Shown: in pieces, positions 6,828 through 12,506 of the stretch
How the letters are laid out: the number at the start of each line of letters is the position of its first letter
How positions within the stretch are numbered: the first letter of the stretch is position 1
NCBI GenBank assembly: GCA_021736505.1
Contig: JAIPFU010000035.1
Location: forward strand, 1 to 12,506
Source of the DNA: Spirochaetia bacterium
GTDB taxonomy: Bacteria > Spirochaetota > Spirochaetia > PWKH01
Direction: 5' to 3'
DNA length: 12,506 nt
Position numbers and translations under genes: made by a program
The notes under the pieces: model-generated
Told to the model about the DNA's origin: nothing
Database searches by the model: none
The model's input: only the letters and a program-made list of their open reading frames with translations

Positions 6828-7289
6828 CTAGCTGACTTGGGCTTCAGCTGATTCCTGCTCCAGATCTGTATCCAGACTCTCCTGACTGTTTTTTGTCCAT
6901 TCAGGGAGTAAAGAACTCTTCATGAGACTGAAAAAGTCATTAAAATCATGAACTTCAATCTCCTGAAGATAAGGATTATATACTATATACCATGTTTGTC
7001 CCCAAATATAGATATCATAATGGAAAAGAAGGTCTCCTTCCCCAAATCTTATCAGCGGTTTTTCTTGAGCTTTTTTTATCTCGTCTATAACTTGTACTTT
7101 TCCGTTGCATAAATTTGTGTATGGAAGTTCAATATCATTTCTGAAAAGTCCGGGAGAATACTCCTCAGACTCCGCAGCATACACTTCAAATTCCCATTGC
7201 CAACTTGGAATAAAAACTTGATAAGTCATCCCCTCTTCTTTTACAGTTTCATGAAGCAGCTTAATCATGTTATCCTTTGTAATAAACAT
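6828..7289 (-). CDS. Conserved-looking hypothetical protein, family not recognised
   Basis: This 153-residue soluble protein has no signal peptide or membrane segment. GGGAGG at 7300-7295, five bases before the ATG at 7289, is a strong ribosome binding site and supports real translation. The first 130 residues look like a folded alpha/beta domain rich in aromatic residues, for example WQWEFEVY at about 30-37 and YIWGQTWYIVYNPY at about 93-106. The last 20 or so residues are polar and acidic (Glu, Gln, Ser, Asp) and probably disordered. It is monocistronic and flanked by non-coding sequence on both sides. On the minus strand TATACT at 7330-7325 is a possible -10 without a clear -35. I do not recognise a family and propose no function. 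Confidence 0.75.
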   Translation of the reverse strand: MFITKDNMIKLLHETVKEEGMTYQVFIPSWQWEFEVYAAESEEYSPGLFRNDIELPYTNLCNGKVQVIDEIKKAQEKPLIRFGEGDLLFHYDIYIWGQTWYIVYNPYLQEIEVHDFNDFFSLMKSSLLPEWTKNSQESLDTDLEQESAEAQVS

Positions 7290-7464
7290 ATAGACCTCCC
7301 ATCCCTTGAGTAATTTGTTATTTCAGTATACCCGCATTGGCTGATGAGGGAATCACCCGAAGGGATGATAGACTTTTACAGAGCATATTTCTTTTTTTAC
7401 AAAGTTTGAGCAGTTTTGCAGGATTATGCTGTAAGGAAAGTCTTATAAGAATTATAATAAAAGT

Positions 7465-7656
7465 ATGCACATTGAATAATAATGCTTAGTGTAGTTGCAG
7501 TTCAGAAAATTAGAAAAACCGGCTCATATGGATCATATGAGCCGGAACTATGCCTGAACAATAAGTTCAGGTACAGGTGGGTCGGAGAAAAAATTCTCCG
7601 ATGTTCCAGGAAATTGCAGGGCACCTATTTTTATAATATAGTATTATACTTTTTTC
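7465..7656 (+). ncRNA. Candidate structured small RNA with three tandem hairpins
   Basis: Three perfect stem-loops follow each other: CCGGCTCATATG with its complement around GAT (7519-7545, 12 bp), CCTGAAC with GTTCAGG around AATAA (7553-7571, 7 bp), and TCGGAGAA with TTCTCCGA around AAAA (7582-7601, 8 bp). Linkers are 7 and 10 bases. About 30 bases later an AT-only hairpin (7632-7648) is followed by six T, which could end the transcript on this strand but not the other. A TATAAT at 7453-7458 could start it near 7465. I do not recognise a known RNA class. The start is a guess. The region could instead be protein-binding palindromes. Confidence 0.4.
7632..7655 (+). terminator. AT-rich hairpin followed by a T tract
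   Basis: TATAATA (7632-7638) and TATTATA (7642-7648) form a perfect 7-bp stem around TAG, followed by C and six T at 7650-7655. The orientation fits the end of a plus-strand transcript. The stem contains no G-C pair, so it would be a weak terminator on its own. Confidence 0.4.
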
Positions 7657-7716
7657 AATACTTCCTAGAAGACTATTCTTGTATTCCTACAAAAAAAAAG
7701 TAAAAGCCTACAAATA

Positions 7717-8682
7717 TTATTCAAATGAAGTTTTTTTTGCCAAACTGTATCTGGAAACAGCTTCAGCAACTTCTGTCTGCTTGCTTTGAGAAACAGAAAT
7801 GAAGCCTTCATTTATTAGTGAATTGAGACAATTCAGCAAGCGTTCTTCCGAATAGTTTAGTTCTGCATTGATATCTTCAAATTGAACATCCCCTTTGGAG
7901 ATAAGGAGGTCTAAAAGCTTACCGCGAATTTCCCTATTTGAATTCTTAAATTGTGCCTGACGGGTATAATGAGCACTTCTTCGATTTGGGTTGGGTATTA
8001 CTTTCTTAAGGAACACACCATAATCCATCAAAGCATAATACCAATGCTTCGGGTCCTTTTCATCCATTATATGTTCAAGCAGGTCATAGAGCTGTGCATC
8101 TTTTACCTCTTCAGCTCCATAAAAGAAAAAATACAGAAGAACTCGCCGAATATTTGTTTCCAAATACAAAGATGGTTTTGTAAAAGAAAATGCACGTATT
8201 GCGGCTGCTGTGGCCGGTCCTACCATATAAAGTGAACGTAGTAACTTTTCATCTTCCGGTATTTGTCCATCCCATTTTTCAACCACCGTCTTTGCTATCC
8301 TTACTAAGGCAAGGGCACGTCTGTTATAACCAAGGCCCTTCCAAAGGGTAATGAGCTCAGAAATATCAGCTTTTACCAAAGCCTTAATATCCGGATATGT
8401 TTCAAGAAACTGGATATATTTCGGCAGAACACGGTCTGTCTGGGTCTGCTGAAGCATCATTTCTGAAAGCAGAATTCGATAAGGATCTTGTGTTTCTCTC
8501 CACGGAAATTTTCTTCCAAAATTGGAATAGTAGGCATATATCAGGGCACGAAAATTACCAATATCCTGTTTACTTGGTTCTCCGCAATTACTGAATGGAG
8601 GTATAAGAAAATCTGTTCTGCAAATAATATCCAGGGGAAGTTCCGGTTCCGGATTTAATTTCTCTCTACAGCCGTCAGCCAT
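7717..8682 (-). CDS. MutY-like HhH-GPD DNA glycosylase without iron-sulfur motif
   Basis: This 321-residue protein of the helix-hairpin-helix GPD superfamily of base-excision glycosylases is closest in motif to adenine glycosylase MutY. FPWRETQDPYRILLSEMMLQQTQ (about 59-81) includes the MutY catalytic Glu (Glu 74) and the MLQQTQ signature. LWKGLGYNRRA follows at 113-123, then a hairpin VGPATAAAIRAF at about 154-165. LETNIRRV (174-181) aligns with MutY LDGNVKRV, so Glu 175 stands where the catalytic Asp is expected. The usual four-cysteine iron-sulfur motif and the C-terminal NUDIX-like domain are absent. Instead, residues 247-300 look like a small winged-helix domain. GGGAG lies four bases before the ATG. 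It starts 44 bp after trpS on the same strand and is probably cotranscribed. The exact base removed is uncertain. Confidence 0.8.
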   Translation of the reverse strand: MADGCREKLNPEPELPLDIICRTDFLIPPFSNCGEPSKQDIGNFRALIYAYYSNFGRKFPWRETQDPYRILLSEMMLQQTQTDRVLPKYIQFLETYPDIKALVKADISELITLWKGLGYNRRALALVRIAKTVVEKWDGQIPEDEKLLRSLYMVGPATAAAIRAFSFTKPSLYLETNIRRVLLYFFFYGAEEVKDAQLYDLLEHIMDEKDPKHWYYALMDYGVFLKKVIPNPNRRSAHYTRQAQFKNSNREIRGKLLDLLISKGDVQFEDINAELNYSEERLLNCLNSLINEGFISVSQSKQTEVAEAVSRYSLAKKTSFE

Positions 8683-8702
8683 CGTGCTCCCTTTTTTTTA
8701 GA

Positions 8703-8726
8703 GGGACATCAAAATTTTGCTGTCCC
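8703..8726 (-). repeat. Hairpin between trpS and the glycosylase gene
   Basis: GGGACA at 8703-8708 pairs with TGTCCC at 8721-8726, and after one mismatch the inner CAAAATTTTG can extend the stem. It starts right at the trpS stop and ends a few bases before the Shine-Dalgarno sequence of the glycosylase gene. On the minus strand it is followed by A rather than T residues, so it is not an intrinsic terminator. It may be an mRNA stability or processing element. Confidence 0.5.
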
Positions 8727-9779
8727 TTACATATCCTTAGCTTTCTGTCTTTTTTCTGCCTTTCTGCTTATTTTATTCCAGATACCCGAGAGCCCCATTT
8801 CCCTTTTCATCTCTTTCAGGGTAAATCGCGCCTCTTCTCGCATGCGGAGGGTCCCATTGTATATAACTTCATCAACAAAACCTTTTTGATCCGCATATTC
8901 CTGCCTTTTCTCACGTATCGGATCCAGGAAGCTATTCAACGCAGCTGAAAGTTTCTGTTTAACTTCAACATCTCCAACCGTCCCTTTCCGGTAGCGCTCC
9001 TTGAGCTCAGCCACCTCTTCTTTATTTGTATTAAAGGTATCGTGATACATAAAAACCGGATTCCCTTCCACCTTGCCAGGAATATCAGACCGAATCCGAT
9101 TAGGATCGGTATACATGCTCTTTACTTTCTTTTCCACAGTCTTCGCATCATCCGACAGATAAATAGCATTGTTCAAGGACTTAGACATTTTAGCACTTCC
9201 ATCAGTTCCTACAAGAGACCCCACATTCCCAACGAGAACATCAGGAACAGGAAATACTTCACCGTAAAGATAATTAAATTTTCGCGCAATTTCGCGGCTC
9301 AGTTCAACGTGGGATTCATTATCCTTTCCCACGGGAACAAGATTAGCTCTAGGCATGAGAATATCTGCCGCCTGAAGCACAGGATATCCAAGCAAGCCAA
9401 ATGGCATTTCGTTTAAATCTGCTGATCGAGCCATATCCTTCAAACTAGGTATCCGCTGCAGTCTCGGAACACTTACCAGCATCTCAAAAAGAAGATTCAT
9501 TTCATATACTTCATGGACAGCCGACTGCAGGTAGATAACAGATTCATGAGGATCAATTCCGCAAGCCAGATAATCTAGAACCATTTCACGTGCATTAGCT
9601 GCAATGGATTCGATATTTTTCTTTGAGGGTTTTGTAGTAAGGGTATGCAGATCTGCAATAATGAAAAAACATTCATAATGTTTCTGCAGTTGTACTCGAT
9701 TCTGCAGGGACCCTACATAATGACCTAAATGCAGTTTCCCAGTAGGTCTGTCACCGGTTAATATACGCTTCTTTTCCAT
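8727..9779 (-). CDS. trpS: Tryptophanyl-tRNA synthetase
   Basis: A class I aminoacyl-tRNA synthetase that charges tRNA-Trp with tryptophan in the cytoplasm. The ATP-binding HIGH-type motif is in [12 protein letters not shown] (9-20) and the KMSKS loop is intact at 197-201. [19 protein letters not shown] (151-169) and the [11 protein letters not shown] region after KMSKS are typical of bacterial TrpRS. At 350 residues it is slightly longer than the usual 330, with a basic C-terminal end. AAAGGAT shortly before the ATG serves as ribosome binding site. A promoter at 9807-9835 gives a leader of about 20 bases with no room for a T-box or trp attenuator. It probably heads a two-gene unit with the downstream glycosylase gene. 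Confidence 0.96.
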   Translation of the reverse strand: MEKKRILTGDRPTGKLHLGHYVGSLQNRVQLQKHYECFFIIADLHTLTTKPSKKNIESIAANAREMVLDYLACGIDPHESVIYLQSAVHEVYEMNLLFEMLVSVPRLQRIPSLKDMARSADLNEMPFGLLGYPVLQAADILMPRANLVPVGKDNESHVELSREIARKFNYLYGEVFPVPDVLVGNVGSLVGTDGSAKMSKSLNNAIYLSDDAKTVEKKVKSMYTDPNRIRSDIPGKVEGNPVFMYHDTFNTNKEEVAELKERYRKGTVGDVEVKQKLSAALNSFLDPIREKRQEYADQKGFVDEVIYNGTLRMREEARFTLKEMKREMGLSGIWNKISRKAEKRQKAKDM

Positions 9780-9806
9780 GGTTCATCCTTTAATAGAAAT
9801 ATATGT

Positions 9807-9835
9807 ATCATAATGAGATTTAAGGTTTCATGCAA
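9807..9835 (-). promoter_or_regulatory. Sigma70-like promoter of trpS
   Basis: On the minus strand TTGCAT (9835-9830) and TATGAT (9812-9807) are separated by 17 bp. The -10 matches consensus in five of six bases and the -35 keeps the key TTG. The start would be near 9800, about 21 bases before the ATG. Confidence 0.55.
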
Positions 9836-9892
9836 TCGAATAATTGTAAAAGGATTTGCAAAAACATCGAAATTCCAGGAAAGGGAAAGCTA

Positions 9893-11089
9893 TTAAGCGT
9901 TTTTCCTCTTCTGCCGTTCAATTTTTGCTTGAAGGCGTCTTTCCTTATTCATACGGCGTTTTTCTTCTCGTTCTTTCCTATATTTTTCCCTTCTTCTTCT
10001 ATCTTCTTCCCTAATTTGTTTTCTATATCTTTTTCCGCTGCTGATAAGTACGGATATGGGCTTCAAGCCCGGTATATTATCACAGACGATCTGTGTAACA
10101 GCCATTATCGGTACAGAGAGAAACATTCCTACAATACCCCAGACATATCCCCAGAATATTAGAGCTACAAGAATAACGAAGGGACTCAAATTAAGTCTGC
10201 TTCCCTGGAAACGGGGATCCAAGATATTGCCCATGATCATCTGTATCATAGTCATAATCAGGGCTACATAAATAATTTGTACATAATCAGGAAAGAACTG
10301 GATTGTGGCCATAATTATTGTAAGCACCGTTATAATAACGGAACCAATGGAGGGTATGAAATTCATAAGAAAAGCTAGAACTCCCCATATAACGGCAAAA
10401 TCGAGATTTACGGCCAAGGCTCCTACATAAAACAGAATACCGGTGCCTAAACTGATAAGGGATTTCAAAATAAGATACTGAGAAATCTGCCTGTTGATAC
10501 GTTCAAAAACTATTGCCGCCTTCATTCCTGAACGACTGGGAAGCGCTACCTTAAATTTAGGAATAAGGGACTGCCGCTCTAAAAGGAGAAATAGTACAAA
10601 AATAAATATAAGAAAGGAGGTACTGAGAATATTTACCACGGACCCGGAAGCTGATGTCAGAGTATTAATCAACATGGATTTCCAGTCAACAAGATCAGCA
10701 AACACATCTGAAGGAGATAAACCAAGATAAGGAGTTATCTGGTCACTTATTCCTCCGAAAATTTCTTCAAATTTATTAATATATTTTGGCACTTTATTTA
10801 TAAATGAGTTTATAGCCACGGTTAAAAACAAAAAGACCAATGCAAACATAAAAATAAGGAGAGTAATAACTAAAGAAATGGCTAACCAGCGGGGAACCCT
10901 GTTTTTTTCAAGTCGATTTACCAGGGGATTCAGGATAAGAAAAAGAAAAAAGGATACCGCCAAGGGCACAGTTACGGCACTGGCCGCTTTCAAGACAAAA
11001 GTAATAAGAACAAATAATACAATACCTAGAGCAATTTGTTTAGTTTTTTCAAATTTGTCACTTTTTTCTTTTATCTTATTATTTTCCAT
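9893..11089 (-). CDS. AI-2E family transporter, putative permease
   Basis: A polytopic inner-membrane protein of the AI-2 exporter (AI-2E, PerM/TqsA-like) superfamily, whose members export small molecules or act as ion antiporters. The 398 residues carry hydrophobic segments at about 19-36, 42-56, 68-95, 151-170, 207-224, 229-262, 271-289 and 302-335, with a large soluble loop near 96-150. Family landmarks are LMNFIPSIGSVI (241-252), GNILDPRFQGSRLNLSP (287-303) and GMFLSVPI (321-328). The tail after residue 353 is unusually basic and probably helical, with about half of its residues Lys or Arg. No Shine-Dalgarno sequence precedes either the ATG at 11089 or an in-frame TTG at 11092. The promoter suggests a leaderless mRNA. 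The substrate is unknown, so AI-2 transport should not be assumed. Confidence 0.88.
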   Translation of the reverse strand: MENNKIKEKSDKFEKTKQIALGIVLFVLITFVLKAASAVTVPLAVSFFLFLILNPLVNRLEKNRVPRWLAISLVITLLIFMFALVFLFLTVAINSFINKVPKYINKFEEIFGGISDQITPYLGLSPSDVFADLVDWKSMLINTLTSASGSVVNILSTSFLIFIFVLFLLLERQSLIPKFKVALPSRSGMKAAIVFERINRQISQYLILKSLISLGTGILFYVGALAVNLDFAVIWGVLAFLMNFIPSIGSVIITVLTIIMATIQFFPDYVQIIYVALIMTMIQMIMGNILDPRFQGSRLNLSPFVILVALIFWGYVWGIVGMFLSVPIMAVTQIVCDNIPGLKPISVLISSGKRYRKQIREEDRRRREKYRKEREEKRRMNKERRLQAKIERQKRKNA

Positions 11090-11096
11090 CAATTAC

Positions 11097-11125
11097 ACTA
11101 TAAAGCACCTTTGAAAAACTAGCAA
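11097..11125 (-). promoter_or_regulatory. Promoter of the AI-2E gene, overlapping its divergent partner
   Basis: On the minus strand TTGCTA (11125-11120) and TATAGT (11102-11097) are separated by 17 bp, matching consensus in four and five of six bases. The predicted start is at about 11090, one base before the ATG at 11089. This explains why no Shine-Dalgarno sequence is found. Confidence 0.5.
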
Positions 11126-11139
11126 TATATTAATATACT
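11111..11139 (+). promoter_or_regulatory. Promoter of the tRNA methyltransferase gene
   Basis: TTGAAA (11111-11116) and TATACT (11134-11139) are separated by 17 bp and each matches consensus in five of six bases. With the usual spacing the transcript starts at about 11146, the A of the ATG itself, so the mRNA should be leaderless. Its -35 lies only three bases from the -35 of the opposite promoter. Confidence 0.65.
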
Positions 11140-11145
11140 AAGACC

Positions 11146-11883
11146 ATGGCTTTAGAGAAACTTAATAAAAATCAAACAAATTTAGATAGACTGCAGATAG
11201 TCCTAGTTGATACGGAAACGGATGAAAATATCGGATCTGTGTGCAGGGCTATGAAAACAATGGGCTTATCAAGGCTGGCCATTGTCAGTAATTCACGATA
11301 TCATGAAGATAGTATTAGAAAACTGGCTATCCATGCCTTTGATATTTATGAACAGCACAAGAGATATTCCACCCTTTCAGAGGCTGTATCAGATAGTATT
11401 CTGACTATCGGGGCTACGAGAAGAAGAGGGAAATTCAGAAAATATTTTTCCTATCTCCCGGAACAGCTGACTGAGAAAATAAACTCCCTGGGGCCTGGAG
11501 TTGTTTCCATTGTGTTCGGTAGAGAATCTGACGGCTTGACCTTAGAAGAACTCAGTATTTGCGATGCAGCAGTAAGGATACCGACTAGTAAAGATTTTCC
11601 AAGTCTGAATCTAGCACAGGCGGTACAGATCATTGCCTATGAATTGAGAAGAGGATTGACCGATACAGATGGATATAGACCTATAGAGAGAATTCAGTTG
11701 GAAAAAACTGTTGATACTGTTATCGAGTCCCTTGAATCCATTGATTTTTTCAAACAGCAGGAGAAGCTTGAGGTTCGTCAGTTTTACAGGGATATCTTTG
11801 CCAGGGCAGGTTTGAGTAAACAGGAGTCGGATCGTATAGAAAAGCATTTCAGAAAAATGGCTGCCATAAAAATTTATAAGTAA
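11146..11883 (+). CDS. trmJ: TrmJ-type tRNA 2'-O-methyltransferase (SpoU/TrmH superfamily)
   Basis: A cytoplasmic SPOUT enzyme that transfers methyl from S-adenosylmethionine to a ribose 2'-OH. TrmJ members act on position 32 of tRNA. The three SpoU motifs are present: NIGSVCRAMKTMG (28-40), IVFGRESDGLT (122-132) and IPTSKDFPSLNLAQAVQIIAYEL (145-167), the last two forming the cofactor-binding knot. The region ATRRRGKFRKYFSYLP (90-105) matches the RNA-contacting stretch of TrmJ. The C-terminal extension (IFARAGLSKQESDRIEKHF region, about 207-236) is the short helical tail typical of TrmJ. The length of 245 residues agrees with E. coli TrmJ as I recall it. The ATG has no Shine-Dalgarno sequence and coincides with the predicted transcript start. 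TrmJ is favoured over TrmH by this tail, but the substrate position is inferred. Confidence 0.85.
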   Translation: MALEKLNKNQTNLDRLQIVLVDTETDENIGSVCRAMKTMGLSRLAIVSNSRYHEDSIRKLAIHAFDIYEQHKRYSTLSEAVSDSILTIGATRRRGKFRKYFSYLPEQLTEKINSLGPGVVSIVFGRESDGLTLEELSICDAAVRIPTSKDFPSLNLAQAVQIIAYELRRGLTDTDGYRPIERIQLEKTVDTVIESLESIDFFKQQEKLEVRQFYRDIFARAGLSKQESDRIEKHFRKMAAIKIYK

Positions 11884-12044
11884 TTATTTATAATGAAAAA
11901 TCTTAAATCTTTGAACTTGATTAACTGATTACTTGATAAAAGAATAAAGCAGCAAGCTCTAAAAGCCGACTTGAGTGAAATCTACACTCTTCAAAGCAAC
12001 TTATGAGCTTTATTAAAAGTCTTTTTTCTAGAGGGGATATAATT

Positions 12045-12506
12045 TTGGAACTGAAAAACATACCGGGTAAAACCAGCAAATATCTGCAGGACATAATGAA
12101 AAGCTATGATGGATCTGCAGGGACAAATTTTATTGATGAGAGAAGACTTCCCGATGTACAGGGAATCCAAAAAGTACTTGACGGCCTTATGGAAATCCTT
12201 TTTCCCGGCTACTCCGGTAAAAGAGATATTACCAGTGAAAATGCTATGTATGTACTTGGAGATCTGCTTACTTCTGTTAAATGGAAACTTGAAGAGCAGC
12301 TGCTGAAAGCCTTTCGCCATGAATGCGATATCGAATCCTGTCCGCATCCCAATTGTGAATTGCGATCAGAGCGGGTAATAGACAAACTCTTCTCGGAATT
12401 ACCTGAAATACGCAGAGTATTGAAAACTGATGTCCAAGCCGCTTTTGATGGAGATCCTGCAGCCAAGTCGGAAGAAGAGGTGGTAATCAGCTATCCCGGT
12501 CTCCGG
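12045..12506 (+). CDS. epsC: Serine O-acetyltransferase, EpsC type (3' end outside window)
   Basis: This is the first 154 codons of a serine acetyltransferase, which makes O-acetylserine from serine and acetyl-CoA as the first step of cysteine synthesis. The visible part is the N-terminal helical domain. The block from about residue 127, KTDVQAAFDGDPAAKSEEE followed by VVISYPGL, is characteristic of EpsC/CysE-type enzymes just before the left-handed beta-helix catalytic domain, which lies beyond the window. A Cys/His cluster (CDIESCPHPNC, 94-104) occurs in this domain. The TTG start at 12045 is chosen because GAGGGG at 12031-12036 is well placed before it. An in-frame ATG at 12003 has no ribosome binding site and would add 14 residues. 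A small hairpin (GAGTG/CACTC, 11973-11989) lies upstream, but I see no clear promoter. Confidence 0.85.
   Translation, partial: MELKNIPGKTSKYLQDIMKSYDGSAGTNFIDERRLPDVQGIQKVLDGLMEILFPGYSGKRDITSENAMYVLGDLLTSVKWKLEEQLLKAFRHECDIESCPHPNCELRSERVIDKLFSELPEIRRVLKTDVQAAFDGDPAAKSEEEVVISYPGLR

Larger units (their letters stand above)
7290..7716. other. Non-coding region with hairpins, 427 bp
   Basis: No convincing protein gene lies here. An open frame at 7482-7703 has no ribosome binding site and runs through four palindromes, so I reject it. The left part holds a small hairpin at 7352-7369 that on the minus strand reads with a UUCG tetraloop, and a TATAAT at 7453-7458 on the plus strand with no good -35. 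The right part holds the three-hairpin RNA candidate and its possible terminator. Close to the glycosylase stop, CCTACAAA occurs twice as a direct repeat (7686-7693 and 7707-7714) around a run of nine A. Confidence 0.6.

Noticed and set aside
7482..7703. 73-residue open frame on the plus strand
   Set aside because: It has no Shine-Dalgarno sequence, its composition is unlike a folded protein, and it runs through three tight hairpins and an AT-rich palindrome. The structure better explains the region as RNA or DNA signal.
8703..8726. Intrinsic terminator between trpS and the glycosylase gene
   Set aside because: The hairpin is followed on the transcribed strand by A residues, not T, and the next ribosome binding site follows at once.
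9893..11114. Plus-strand open frames opposite the AI-2E gene
   Set aside because: They are shadows of the minus-strand gene, which has clear family motifs and membrane segments; the antisense frames have none.

Overview
The window is compact bacterial DNA of moderate to low G+C, with genes on both strands. The gene content suggests a spirochaete (Spirochaetota). The strongest hint is a eukaryotic-type hexokinase of about 438 residues, a family that is uncommon in bacteria but well known in treponemes. This taxonomic reading is an inference from protein character and was not checked by a search. No insertion sequence, phage gene, CRISPR array, tRNA or rRNA was recognised.

Layout. (1) Positions 1-387 hold no convincing gene. 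(2) On the plus strand, 388-4176 encode a large phosphoglucomutase/phosphomannomutase-family enzyme with a Ser-rich insertion, then a GPH-type sugar:cation symporter with its own sigma70-like promoter and a small palindrome that could be an operator. Between them lies a 13-bp tandem repeat followed by an orphan Ala/Ser-rich open frame. (3) At 4242-5183, plus strand, is an APH(2'')-like antibiotic kinase homologue with its own extended -10 element. Its 3' end overlaps the 3' end of the convergent hexokinase (5158-6474, minus) by 26 bp. (4) Positions 6475-7716 are mostly non-coding. They hold the hexokinase promoter, four 13-bp direct repeats, an 11-bp-arm inverted repeat, one unknown acidic protein (6828-7289, minus), and a run of three hairpins followed by an AT hairpin with a T tract that may be a small RNA gene. 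(5) On the minus strand, 7717-9779 encode trpS followed by a MutY-like DNA glycosylase lacking the usual iron-sulfur motif. (6) An AI-2E-family membrane protein (minus) and a TrmJ-type tRNA methyltransferase (plus) diverge from a 56-bp gap in which two good promoters interleave, each placing its predicted transcription start on or one base before the ATG. (7) The window ends inside an EpsC-type serine O-acetyltransferase gene with a TTG start.

Functionally, the symporter, hexokinase and phosphohexomutase could form a route from sugar uptake through sugar 6-phosphate to sugar 1-phosphate, although they are not one operon. trpS, the tRNA methyltransferase, the glycosylase and the serine acetyltransferase are housekeeping genes. 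No clear new multi-gene system is visible. The most original signals are the three-hairpin RNA candidate, the divergent leaderless promoter pair, the two unrelated 13-bp repeat arrays, and the glycosylase with altered motifs.
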